NCBI GenBank assembly: GCA_910587755.1
Contig: CAJUNZ010000023.1
Span: 1-36,600, forward strand
Length of the DNA stretch: 36,600 nt
Origin: an uncultured Acetatifactor sp.
Lineage (GTDB): Bacteria > Bacillota > Clostridia > Lachnospirales > Lachnospiraceae
Direction: 5' to 3'
Shown piece after piece: positions 25,914 through 33,686 of this stretch (its first letter is position 1; every line of letters starts with the position of its first letter). Below the pieces are notes generated by a model. That model saw only the letters and a list, made by a program, of their open reading frames with translations. It was not told the origin of the DNA and searched no databases. The translations under genes and the position numbers were made by a program.

Positions 25914-25960
25914 AAAAAGAGGGAAGCACTTCTGTCTCTCAGAAATGCTTCCCTCTTTTT
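25914..25960 (-). terminator. Strong terminator after the S41 protease gene
   Basis: AAAAAGAGGGAAGCA (25914-25928) and TGCTTCCCTCTTTTT (25946-25960) form a perfect 15-bp stem with T-rich ends on both strands. The loop holds a further TTCTG-CAGAA stem. It ends the minus-strand ftsEX-hydrolase-protease operon, 52 bases after its last stop. Confidence 0.9.
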
Positions 25961-26012
25961 CTAATGTTATCCTGCTTCTTTAAAGTCCCCCAGCCGTCCG
26001 GGTCCGGCTCTC

Positions 26013-27362
26013 TTAATTTCCCATCAGCCCCCCCAGCACTTCCTTGCCCTTCTCCAGCTGGTTGTCAGGATGGTCCTCGCTGCCGTAATAGGCCTCCCCG
26101 TCAAAAGGACACTCCACATCCGGCGCTATGCCGATGCCGTGTATATTATTCCCATTGGGCGTATAATACGCGCTGATGGTAACTTTCACCGCCGAGCCGT
26201 CCTGGAAAGGAATGATCTGCTGCACAATGCCCTTCCCATAGGTGGTGGTGCCCACCAGGGTTCCAATGCCGTGATCCTTGATGGCCCCCGCCATGATCTC
26301 CGACGCACTGGCGGAATTGCTGTCCACCAGCACCACCAGGGGCACCTCCAGTTCTTTGCTGCCGTCACAGGTGTACTCGGATTTATGTCCGTATTTGTCC
26401 TCTGTGTACACGATCATTCCCTGGGGCAGAAGCATCCTGCACATTTCCACCACCGCAGTCACGTTCCCTCCCGGATTGCCTCTCAGGTCCAGAACCAGGC
26501 CCTTCATGCCCGCTTCTCTGGCTTCCTCCAGCGCCTGGGAAAACTGCTTGATGGAGACATCGTCAAACTCCGTCACCTGGATATAGGCCATGCCCTCCTC
26601 CATCATCTCGTATTCCACCGTGGGAGACTCCACTTTCCTGCGGGTCAGCTCAACTTCCAGATAATCCGACGCTCCCTCTCTGATAATGGTCAGCGTCACT
26701 TTTGTGTCCTCCGGTCCCTTGATCTTACCCACAATCTCGTTCAGGGTCAAACCATAGATGGCATTTCCGTCCACCTCATAGATCAGATCATTGGCCCGCA
26801 GATCCGCATCCTCCGCAGGAGAGTTCTTGATAATCCTGCTGATCCTAGGCAGGCTGGTCTCTGCATCCATGCCCATGACAGCACCGATCCCATAGTATAC
26901 CCCCTCCGACTGTTGCATCAGCTCTGTGAGCTCTTCACTGGAATAATACACAGAATAAGGATCCTCCAAGGCGCTCAGCAGCCCTCTGTACATCCCCTCC
27001 CTGAGCTGTTCCTCCGTGGGATCCCCCAGAAAAAAATACTTGTCTATGGTGCTCTCCAGCATCTGCAGTTTCTCTATCACCTCTTCGTCAATGGCGGAGT
27101 CCTCCGCATAAGAATACTGCTGCTGCGGCTCGCCGCTGTGCTCCACCACCTTCTGCACGGAAATGCCCAGATACCACACAGCCAGGATCAGCATCACAAT
27201 CGCCATTCCCGTGAACATTCCCCCGATGAACAGGCCTTTGCCGCTTCCCCTCTCCCCCTTCGGAGGGGCGGGAGCCGGAGCGCCGTATGCCCCCTGCCCG
27301 GAAAACTGCTGAACTCCCTGGCCTCCCTTAATGTTGTCAAAGTATCCGTTATTCTTGTCCAT
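26013..27362 (-). CDS. S41 family C-terminal processing peptidase with one membrane anchor
   Basis: This is a membrane-anchored serine protease of 449 aa that probably trims secreted proteins at their C-termini. A Gly/Pro-rich cytoplasmic N-terminus (1-42) precedes one membrane segment (44-66). A PDZ domain covers about 160-245, and the S41 catalytic domain follows with LVLDLRGNPGGN (289-300), the SASAS run with the catalytic Ser (350-354), and the general base Lys377 in TTTYGKG. The ATG at 27362 has GGAGG upstream. It starts 17 bases after the coiled-coil M23 hydrolase gene, and the ftsE-ftsX-ctpB arrangement is known from Bacillus. The neighbouring hydrolase is an attractive substrate, but that is inference. 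CtpA and CtpB cannot be told apart here. Confidence 0.94.
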   Translation of the reverse strand: MDKNNGYFDNIKGGQGVQQFSGQGAYGAPAPAPPKGERGSGKGLFIGGMFTGMAIVMLILAVWYLGISVQKVVEHSGEPQQQYSYAEDSAIDEEVIEKLQMLESTIDKYFFLGDPTEEQLREGMYRGLLSALEDPYSVYYSSEELTELMQQSEGVYYGIGAVMGMDAETSLPRISRIIKNSPAEDADLRANDLIYEVDGNAIYGLTLNEIVGKIKGPEDTKVTLTIIREGASDYLEVELTRRKVESPTVEYEMMEEGMAYIQVTEFDDVSIKQFSQALEEAREAGMKGLVLDLRGNPGGNVTAVVEMCRMLLPQGMIVYTEDKYGHKSEYTCDGSKELEVPLVVLVDSNSASASEIMAGAIKDHGIGTLVGTTTYGKGIVQQIIPFQDGSAVKVTISAYYTPNGNNIHGIGIAPDVECPFDGEAYYGSEDHPDNQLEKGKEVLGGLMGN

Positions 27363-27379
27363 AGTCCTCCTCCCTTCCG

Positions 27380-28630
27380 CTAATTCTTCAGATATCCCCA
27401 GGGGGATACATACGACCCATTGAGCCTGACACTGAAGTGAAGATGATTCCCGGTGGAGCGGCCGGTGCTGCCAACCGCGGCGATGGTATCTCCCTTGGCC
27501 ACCACATCACCCTTCTTCACATAGAGCGCCGAGGCATGCATATAGATGGTATACAGCCCATCCCCATGGTCTATAAACACATAATTTCCCATGGTGGCGC
27601 TGTAAGTTGCCGCTGCCACCTGGCCGTCGTAAGCTGCGTAGATGGCCGTGCCCTTGGGAGAGGCGAAATCCACCCCATTGTGGAACTGCTGTACTCCAAG
27701 GGTGGGATGCATGCGCATGCCGTAATCGTCCGACACCCTTGTGTAACTGGCAAGCGGAAATTTAAACATTCCCCCGTCATAGGTCAAAGGCTTTTTATTG
27801 CTCTCCAGAAGCTTCTTCTTTTCCTCGGCAATGGCCGCCTCCAGAATTCGGATCTCCTCATTCTGGGCCTGGATCTCCGCCTCATACTCCCGGATGGTCT
27901 TCTCCTTGTTGTTGATATCCGTCTCATATTTGAGAATCTCATCGCGCTTCTGCTCAATGAGCAGCTGGAGATTCTTCTGCTCCTTCTCCACCCCTGCCTT
28001 GGTCTCGTCCAGGATCTCCTTCTCCAAATTCAGCTGATCCTGACAGAGCTGGGCATATTCCCTGGCCTGCTTGTATTCCTGCCATATCTGCTGGTCATAG
28101 GCCACCAGCTTCTCCACATAGTCCGCCTGGTTCAGAAAATCTCCCATGCTCCTGGCCCTCAGCAGCAGATCCAGCAGACTCACTTCTCCCATCTCGTAAA
28201 TCATCCGCACGCTGGCGTTCATGGCCTCTTTCTGTCTCTCCTCCTTCTCCAGCGCGGCGGCAAGCTCCTCCTCTGCCTTGCGGATCTCCTCTTCCTTCAG
28301 ACGTATACTTTCATTCAGCTCTGCGATATTCTTCTCTATCTGAGCCAGGGTATTGTCCAGCTCCTGCACATAATTGTTCAGATCTGCCTTCAGAGCTTCC
28401 AGCCCCTTTTTGATCTCCTGCAGGTTGCTCAGCCCCCCTTTCAGAGCTTCCTTCTCCTCCTCCTTCTGGGCGATCTGCTCCTCCTTCTCCTTGATGCTGT
28501 CGGAGGTGATGGCTGAAAGGTTTGAAGCGCCTGCGTGCATGGAAGCACTGCCGGACCAGAACAGTCCCCCGCAGCACAGCACCGCCGCAGTTCCTGCCGC
28601 AGCCATGCCCAAATATGATCTTTTTTTCAC
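27380..28630 (-). CDS. Secreted coiled-coil M23 peptidoglycan hydrolase (EnvC/PcsB-like position)
   Basis: This is a secreted peptidoglycan endopeptidase of 416 aa. A signal peptide (about 1-35, SASMHAGA) leads to a long coiled coil (about 45-135 and 185-278), rich in Glu, Lys and Leu. The C-terminal LytM/M23 domain (about 287-412) keeps its metal ligands: His317 and Asp321 in HNGVDF, His365 in YMHAS and the HxH pair at His396/His398 in NHLHF. Because all ligands are present, it is probably an active enzyme and not an inactive activator like EnvC. The start is a GTG at 28630 with AGGAG a few bases upstream. It follows ftsX by 59 bases, and FtsEX is known to control coiled-coil hydrolases from across the membrane. 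Confidence 0.95.
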   Translation of the reverse strand: MKKRSYLGMAAAGTAAVLCCGGLFWSGSASMHAGASNLSAITSDSIKEKEEQIAQKEEEKEALKGGLSNLQEIKKGLEALKADLNNYVQELDNTLAQIEKNIAELNESIRLKEEEIRKAEEELAAALEKEERQKEAMNASVRMIYEMGEVSLLDLLLRARSMGDFLNQADYVEKLVAYDQQIWQEYKQAREYAQLCQDQLNLEKEILDETKAGVEKEQKNLQLLIEQKRDEILKYETDINNKEKTIREYEAEIQAQNEEIRILEAAIAEEKKKLLESNKKPLTYDGGMFKFPLASYTRVSDDYGMRMHPTLGVQQFHNGVDFASPKGTAIYAAYDGQVAAATYSATMGNYVFIDHGDGLYTIYMHASALYVKKGDVVAKGDTIAAVGSTGRSTGNHLHFSVRLNGSYVSPWGYLKN

Positions 28631-28689
28631 CTTACTCCTGTCTGCCCGCTGTGGCGGGCCCCTAAAGCTTCAGACTCAGTCCCTGGCCG

Positions 28690-29640
28690 CTACACCTGAA
28701 GATGCTTCTTGACCGTGGTGACACTTCCCAGAAAACCGATTCCAACACCCACCATAAGGCACAGCGGCGTCAGCACCGCAAACAACTCCTCCACAGGCAG
28801 AAAATCAAGAAATCCGCTCAGGATGGAGAATGATTCCACGATAAGTCTGAGAACATAATTGTACAGCCCAAAGAGCATCCACAGCGGAAGCGCCGCCCCC
28901 AGCAGACCGATGAGCATGCCCTCCAGCACAAAAGGCGCCCTGACAAAAAAGTCCGTGGCCCCCACATATTTCATAATGTTGATCTCCTCCGCCCGGACCG
29001 AAATGCCGATGGCAACCGTGTTGCTGATCAGGAAAATACTCACCGCCAGCAGAATCACAATAATGCCCAGGGACACATAGGCGATCAGCAGATTGGCGCC
29101 GCTGAGCATATCCGCCGTCAGGGCGGAGTAATTGATCTTGCGCACTTCCGGGATGGACTCCAGCCATGTGACCAGAGCCCCCTGCAGTGACACATCGCTC
29201 AGATAGACCTCATAGCTGTTGTCACCCTCCAGAGGATTGTCCATGTAGGCGGCGGAGGTGTCAAAGGCTTCTCCAAAATGATCTCTGGTAAAGTCTTTCC
29301 AGGCCTCCTCATCGGAGATGAAAATCACCTCGGACACCTCCGCCCGCCCGCCGATCAGCTGGCCGATCTCCTCCAGCCTGGCATCCGACGGAACCTGCCA
29401 CTCCTCATGTCCCTCCGGGCAGGTCAAGTCATCCCCCTGGCAGTGGAAAAACACCGTCAGGGACACTCCCTCCTCCGCCTTCATCACAATGCTGCGGAAA
29501 TTGGCCACAATGGCATAGAGCAGGCCAAACAGAAACAGACAGGCCGCTATGGTGGCCACGGAAGCCAGAGAATACCACTTGTTTCGGAAGATATTGACAA
29601 ATCCCTGCCTGATGGTATAAAACAATGTACTAATCTTCAT
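28690..29640 (-). CDS. ftsX: FtsX, membrane subunit of the division FtsEX complex
   Basis: FtsX has four membrane segments and a large extracellular loop that contacts peptidoglycan hydrolases. The 316-aa sequence from MKISTLFYTIRQGFVNIFRNKW shows the first membrane segment near 25-45, the extracellular domain about 50-165, and three further segments (roughly 175-200, 225-250 and 280-305). NTVAIGISVRAEEINIMKYVGAT is the conserved inner loop. I choose ATG 29640 because GGGG lies nine bases upstream; an open frame reaches 29667. It overlaps ftsE by 11 bases, which indicates coupling. The hydrolase gene is directly downstream. Confidence 0.96.
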   Translation of the reverse strand: MKISTLFYTIRQGFVNIFRNKWYSLASVATIAACLFLFGLLYAIVANFRSIVMKAEEGVSLTVFFHCQGDDLTCPEGHEEWQVPSDARLEEIGQLIGGRAEVSEVIFISDEEAWKDFTRDHFGEAFDTSAAYMDNPLEGDNSYEVYLSDVSLQGALVTWLESIPEVRKINYSALTADMLSGANLLIAYVSLGIIVILLAVSIFLISNTVAIGISVRAEEINIMKYVGATDFFVRAPFVLEGMLIGLLGAALPLWMLFGLYNYVLRLIVESFSILSGFLDFLPVEELFAVLTPLCLMVGVGIGFLGSVTTVKKHLQV

Positions 29641-30373
29641 CGATGTATTCCCCTCCTTCCTCGTCACAGAGAATAATGCCCCGCTTCATGGTGATAACCC
29701 TTTTGCGCATGGCATTCACGATCTCCCTGTTATGTGTCACCACCAGCACCGTGGTGCCCTTCTCATTGATCTCCTCCAGCAGGGACATAATCTCCCAGGA
29801 GTTTTTGGGATCCAGGTTGCCGGTGGGCTCATCCGCCAGCAGTATGGAGGGATTGTTCACCAAAGCTCTGGCCAGAGCCACCCTCTGCTGCTCCCCTCCC
29901 GACAGCTGCTTGGTCTTTGCCTTGTATTTCCCGGCAAGGCCCACTGTGGCAAGGATGGAGGGCACGTTCCTGCGGATCTCCCTGGCCGGAGTCTCTATAA
30001 TGCGCTGGGCAAAAGCCACATTTTCATATACGTTTCTGTCATTGAGCAGGCGGAAATCCTGGAATACCACCCCCAGGTTCCTTCGGAACTTGGGCACCTG
30101 TCTGTGTTTCAGCTTCGCCAGGTCGCTGCCCATCACATAGACATTGCCGCTGGAAGCCGTCAGCTCCCGCAGCAGAAGCCGGATCAGCGTGGATTTTCCG
30201 GAGCCGCTGTCCCCCACCACAAAGACAAACTCCCCCCTTCCCACACTGAGGGTGATCCCATTGATGGCCGGAGATCCCTTGGAATAGACCTTGGTCACAT
30301 TGTCCAGATGGATAATGCCCTTCTCCCCGATAAATTCTTCCCGTTTCTTTCTGGCCAGTTCTCTTTTGGTCAT
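29630..30373 (-). CDS. ftsE: FtsE, ATPase of the division FtsEX complex
   Basis: FtsE is the cytoplasmic ABC ATPase that powers FtsX and so gates septal peptidoglycan hydrolysis. The 247 residues carry Walker A GDSGSGKS (54-61), the Q-loop FQDFRLL, the signature LSGGEQQR (157-164) and Walker B ILLADEPTG (Asp181, Glu182). It has about 19 more residues at the N-terminus than typical FtsE (KRELARKKREEF), charged and probably helical. ATG 30373 has AGAGGGG seven bases upstream, so the extension is part of the protein. The regulator gene upstream ends 23 bases before it. Confidence 0.97.
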   Translation of the reverse strand: MTKRELARKKREEFIGEKGIIHLDNVTKVYSKGSPAINGITLSVGRGEFVFVVGDSGSGKSTLIRLLLRELTASSGNVYVMGSDLAKLKHRQVPKFRRNLGVVFQDFRLLNDRNVYENVAFAQRIIETPAREIRRNVPSILATVGLAGKYKAKTKQLSGGEQQRVALARALVNNPSILLADEPTGNLDPKNSWEIMSLLEEINEKGTTVLVVTHNREIVNAMRKRVITMKRGIILCDEEGGEYIDED

Positions 30374-30396
30374 TCTTTTACCCCTCTGCCCAATTC

Positions 30397-31479
30397 CTAA
30401 AAATCTGTGTTTTCCATGTATTTCATATATTTTGCAACCATCAGAGCAATCTTGAACGTGATGGCATCCTCAAAGACCCTCAGATCCAGGCCTGTGCTCT
30501 TCTGCAGCTTATCCAGACGATAGACAAGCGTATTTCTGTGGATGAACAGCTGTCTGGAGGTCTCGGACACATTCAGACTGTTCTCAAAGAATTTGTGTAC
30601 CGTGCCCAGGGTCTCCTCGTCGAAGTCATCCGGGCTTTTCCCATCAAAAATCTCGCGGATAAACATACGGCACAGAGGAAGGGGCAGCTGATAGATCAAA
30701 CGGCCGATGCCAAGCTCGCTGTAGGCAATGATCTCCCTGCTGCCAAAAAAGATCCTCCCCACATCCAGCGCCATCTTGGCTTCCTTGTAAGAACGGCTCA
30801 CCTCTTTGATCTCCCGGACCATCGTTCCATAGGCGATGCGGATCTCCTGGATCCCTTCCTTTTTCAGGAAAGCGTCCAGGCCCCGGGCCGCCTTATCCAT
30901 CTCCTTCAGGGTATCCCCCTCTGCCAGCTCCTTCACCGCCACCACATTGTTCTCATCCACTTCCGTCACAAAATCCCTGCCCCCCGGGCCGAAATGCCGC
31001 CTCACAAGCTCCAGAATATTGCCGTCCCGGCCCTGGGCAGACTCCACAATCAGCACGGCCCTGGGGGCGTCTATCTGAATATGCAGCTTCTTGGACCGGC
31101 TGTAGATATCCACCAGAAGCAGATTGTCCAAAAGCAGATTCTTGACAAAATTGTCCTTGTCCAGCCGCTCCTTGTATGCCGTCAGCAGCATCTGCACCTG
31201 GAATGCGGCCATCTTGCCGATGGTATACACATCTTCCCCGGTGCCCCAGGCCACCAGAATATACTCCAGCTGCTCATCAAAGATCTTAAAAAACTGATAT
31301 CCCTGCACCTCCTGGGAGTCAGCGGGAGAGGCTGCGAACTCCACGGCAGCCTTGGCGCTGCCCTTCATATCCATGGTGGACGCCACTTCCCTGCCGTCCA
31401 CATCCATGATGCAGAATTCAACTCTGGCAATGCTTTTCAGCCCATCAACAGTGCTCTGCAAAACTTGACTTGATATCAT
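30397..31479 (-). CDS. PucR/sugar-diacid-type transcriptional regulator
   Basis: The 360-aa protein looks like the CdaR/PucR group of regulators. The N-terminal part (LQSTVDGLKSIARVEFCIMD, VDGREVAST) resembles the putative sugar-diacid recognition domain, and the C-terminal part is the PucR helix-turn-helix: FFENSLNVSETSRQLFIHRN and TLVYRLDKLQKSTGLDLR. ATG 31479 has GAGGGG six bases upstream; the longer frame to 31539 is less likely. The ligand is unknown. It is the first gene of the unit ftsE-ftsX-hydrolase-protease, 23 bases before ftsE, so it may control division-linked hydrolysis or be autoregulated. It is not related to the cyclic-di-AMP protein CdaR at 9849-11183, although the name is shared. 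Confidence 0.85.
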   Translation of the reverse strand: MISSQVLQSTVDGLKSIARVEFCIMDVDGREVASTMDMKGSAKAAVEFAASPADSQEVQGYQFFKIFDEQLEYILVAWGTGEDVYTIGKMAAFQVQMLLTAYKERLDKDNFVKNLLLDNLLLVDIYSRSKKLHIQIDAPRAVLIVESAQGRDGNILELVRRHFGPGGRDFVTEVDENNVVAVKELAEGDTLKEMDKAARGLDAFLKKEGIQEIRIAYGTMVREIKEVSRSYKEAKMALDVGRIFFGSREIIAYSELGIGRLIYQLPLPLCRMFIREIFDGKSPDDFDEETLGTVHKFFENSLNVSETSRQLFIHRNTLVYRLDKLQKSTGLDLRVFEDAITFKIALMVAKYMKYMENTDF

Positions 31480-31616
31480 AAACTGCCCCTCTCCCTCTGA
31501 GGGCGCCATCCTCTGTCCGGCAGAAACAGGCGGCCCCATGCCATGATTTGGTATATGCTATAATTACAAATGTACAAAAATTATTGCAAAAAATCAATAG
31601 GCTTTCACGATTTTTC

Positions 31617-31652
31617 ACAAAAAGACCGCCTGGAGCATTACCCCAGGCAGTC
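31617..31652 (-). terminator. Terminator of the yjfB gene
   Basis: GACCGCCTGG (31624-31633) and CCAGGCAGTC (31643-31652) form a 10-bp stem with one mismatch. On the minus strand it is followed by TTTTT (31623 and below, with two A/T breaks). It lies 36 bases after the yjfB stop and just upstream of the regulator gene. Confidence 0.7.
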
Positions 31653-31687
31653 TCTCACCCATTCCCGGCACGGCTTCTTTTCCACAT

Positions 31688-31879
31688 CTATACGCACATG
31701 TCAAAATTCGCACCCACACCGGGATTCACGCTCAACTCCATGGCCGCCGCATCCAGCATGTTCACCATGGCGCCGTTAAGCACCTCATTTGTCTCCATGG
31801 CTTTTCCCAGAACTGCTATCCCTACCTGGGACTGGGTTGACACATTCGCAAGTGCCATTGATACTCCTGCAATATCCAT
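31688..31879 (-). CDS. yjfB: YjfB family small protein
   Basis: The 63-aa protein MDIAGVSMALANVSTQSQV... belongs by my reading to the YjfB family, annotated as putative motility protein. The conserved core is NVSTQSQVGIAVLGKAMET and the C-terminal ELSVNPGVGANFD. It has no membrane segment and no Cys except near the C-terminus. ATG 31879 has AAGGAG five bases upstream; a longer frame reaches 31906 but has no site. It has its own extended -10 promoter and terminator, so it is monocistronic. Its leader can form RBS-covering stems. Its function is unknown, and flagellar genes elsewhere in the window fit a motility role. Confidence 0.8.
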   Translation of the reverse strand: MDIAGVSMALANVSTQSQVGIAVLGKAMETNEVLNGAMVNMLDAAAMELSVNPGVGANFDMCV

Positions 31880-31936
31880 ATCCGCTCCTTCCTGCTGCCC
31901 TTTCACAGCGGATGTTTCCCCTCTCAGGGCACATCC
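31880..31936 (-). promoter_or_regulatory. yjfB leader with two mutually exclusive stems
   Basis: AGCGGAT (minus 31886-31880), directly in front of the ATG and overlapping the end of the AAGGAG site, pairs perfectly with ATCCGCT (minus 31913-31907). The latter also forms, with bases 31910-31915, the arm of a second stem, GGATGT (minus 31936-31931) with ACATCC (minus 31915-31910). The shared bases make the two stems exclusive, so one state would hide and the other free the ribosome binding site. No known riboswitch is recognised. Confidence 0.4.
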
Positions 31937-31952
31937 GTCCTTCTTCTTTTTC

Positions 31953-31961
31953 AGTATATCA
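31953..31961 (-). promoter_or_regulatory. Extended -10 promoter of yjfB
   Basis: TGATATACT on the minus strand is an extended -10 element (TGn plus TATACT). It lies 74 bases before the ATG of yjfB and 52 bases after the cvfB stop. No sigma-D-type GCCGATAA element is seen there. The -35 is weak. Confidence 0.5.
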
Positions 31962-32013
31962 TGGTCATAATTGTTTTGCCATAGCCCTATGAAAATTTTT
32001 AGTTTTTTAAGAA

Positions 32014-32853
32014 TTATCTCAGCCTTCGGATGACTTTTTCTCCGATTTCTATCTTGCCCTCCTTCAGCAGGCGTCCCACGGCGCGCTTGAATTCGTTCTT
32101 GCTCATATCCGTCTCCCGCTTGATAATCTGGGGAGAAACCCTGTCGTTAAAGGGCAGCACTCCCTCATAGCTGTCCAGGATGGAAAGGATCTTCTCCGCG
32201 TCCTTATCCATCTGCAGGTACGCCTTCTCCCGGACACTCAGGGTCAGTTTTCCATCCTCCCGCACCTGCACCACCCGGGCCTGTACATCCTTTCCCAGCT
32301 CCACATTCCCATACAGTTCTTTCTTGGGGATCAGAGCTGAGTACAGGTTGTCCACAGCCACAAATGCACCGAAATTGTCACTGATATCATACACACGCCC
32401 TGTTACCTTATCCTCTTTCCGGTAGGGGCTGTCCGTTCTGAGATTCTCGTACACATTCATGGTGGCACAGAGTCGGCTGCTCTTGTCTATGTACAGGGAC
32501 ACAAGCACCCTGTCCCCCTGCTTCACCTTCCCCCTGTGCTGCTTGAAAGGGAGCATCAAGTCCTTCTCCAGGCCCCAGTCCAGGAACGCCCCCACCTGTC
32601 CCACCTGCACCACCTCAAGCTCTGCCACCTGTCCCATGAGAAGCTTGGGCTCTCTCACAGTGGCAATCATTCTGTCCTTGGAATCCCGGTAGACAAACAC
32701 CGTGACCTTATCCCCGATTCTGCTCCCTTCCGGCACCTGTTTCCTGGGCAGCAGCACCCGGTCCTGGGCCTCCTCCTGAGAGCTGGCCAGATACACCCCG
32801 AAATCCACCGTCTTCACAATCACCAGCTCCTGTTTTTCTCCCAAATATATCAT
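32014..32853 (-). CDS. cvfB: CvfB-type S1 RNA-binding protein
   Basis: This is a 279-aa protein with tandem S1-like OB domains and a C-terminal winged-helix-like region, of the CvfB/YitL family known as an RNA-binding virulence or gene-expression factor. S1-like segments are ELVIVKTVDFGVYLAS (near 12-27), QVGQVGAFLDWGLEKDLMLP and VTGRVYDISDNFGAFVAVD. The C-terminus FKRAVGRLLKEGKIEI matches the family end. ATG 32853 has GGGGGAG six bases upstream; ATG 32868 is an unlikely alternative. It follows the thioesterase gene by 84 bases. The immediate partner RNA is unknown. Confidence 0.9.
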   Translation of the reverse strand: MIYLGEKQELVIVKTVDFGVYLASSQEEAQDRVLLPRKQVPEGSRIGDKVTVFVYRDSKDRMIATVREPKLLMGQVAELEVVQVGQVGAFLDWGLEKDLMLPFKQHRGKVKQGDRVLVSLYIDKSSRLCATMNVYENLRTDSPYRKEDKVTGRVYDISDNFGAFVAVDNLYSALIPKKELYGNVELGKDVQARVVQVREDGKLTLSVREKAYLQMDKDAEKILSILDSYEGVLPFNDRVSPQIIKRETDMSKNEFKRAVGRLLKEGKIEIGEKVIRRLR

Positions 32854-32937
32854 ATCTTTCTCCCCCATATCCTTCAGCCGTCTCCCCGGCAGTTATCTGC
32901 AGCAGCCCTCACTCGTTATACATTTCCGGCAAATGTT

Positions 32938-33648
32938 TTAGATCGTGAGAATAAATTCCACCACCGCATAAGGCTTTCTCTCCCCGTCCTCCAGCGTCAC
33001 AATGTAAGTGTCCCCCGCCCTGAACTTTCGGGGAATCATCACATCTCCCAGAAATGCCTGTCTCTTGTATTCCGCCCGCACCTGGCGCGGAGCCAGGTTT
33101 TCCGGCAGACAGTCCAGAGCCATCTGGATAAACTGCTGGTTGTTCACATGTTGATTGGTGTCCAGGTGCTGCCTTCTCACCACAATGGGCTCCAACGTCT
33201 CACCCTCCTGGGGAACCTGGATCTTCCTGGGCGCATACTCCATGGGAATCCTCTCCCCCAGGCCATAGCGCTCCTTCATCGCCCCCGGAATGTTCACCGG
33301 GCGGCCTGTCACCGTGTCCAGAAGACTCCAGAGGGAATTTGCCCTGGCCGCATACCTTCCCTCCTCATCCATCATAAAAAAATTACGATATCCCAGAAAT
33401 CCCTTCAGATCATAAGGCTGTGTCCCCGTGACCACCTTTTCACAAAGACAGGGATAGCGGTCCACCACAATCTGCCATGCGGAGAGCACCCACACCAGAT
33501 GCTGTTCCCGCAGATACTCCACCCCCAGGCCCAGATCCTGAGACTGAAAGGTGGAGCAGTCCTGAAAATAGTTGATAAGGGAAGCTATGGTAAGCTTCCC
33601 CTCACTGTCAGTCTCGCTGTATCTGATCCTGCTTTCAAATGTATACAT
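32938..33648 (-). CDS. Acyl-ACP thioesterase
   Basis: This cytoplasmic hotdog-fold enzyme releases fatty acids from acyl-ACP. The 236 residues begin MYTFESRIRYSETDSEGKL, and the first hotdog contains FQDCSTFQS with SAWQIVVDRYP. The second hotdog carries DTNQHVNN (163-170), the DxNxHVNNxxY-type catalytic motif with Asp163, Asn165 and His167. ATG 33648 has AAAGGA seven bases upstream; the longer frame to 33705 overlaps the CPBP gene and is rejected. It is 38 bases downstream of that gene. Chain-length preference cannot be told. The role in membrane lipid or secreted fatty-acid supply is inference. Confidence 0.92.
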   Translation of the reverse strand: MYTFESRIRYSETDSEGKLTIASLINYFQDCSTFQSQDLGLGVEYLREQHLVWVLSAWQIVVDRYPCLCEKVVTGTQPYDLKGFLGYRNFFMMDEEGRYAARANSLWSLLDTVTGRPVNIPGAMKERYGLGERIPMEYAPRKIQVPQEGETLEPIVVRRQHLDTNQHVNNQQFIQMALDCLPENLAPRQVRAEYKRQAFLGDVMIPRKFRAGDTYIVTLEDGERKPYAVVEFILTI

Positions 33649-33686
33649 CTCTAAATCCTTTCCTCTGTATCTGCAGTCTGCGTTCC

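Noticed and set aside
28644..28659. GCCCGC/GCGGGC hairpin between ftsX and the M23 hydrolase gene
   Set aside because: Six base pairs without a T run, in a 59-base spacer within an operon; not enough to call a terminator.
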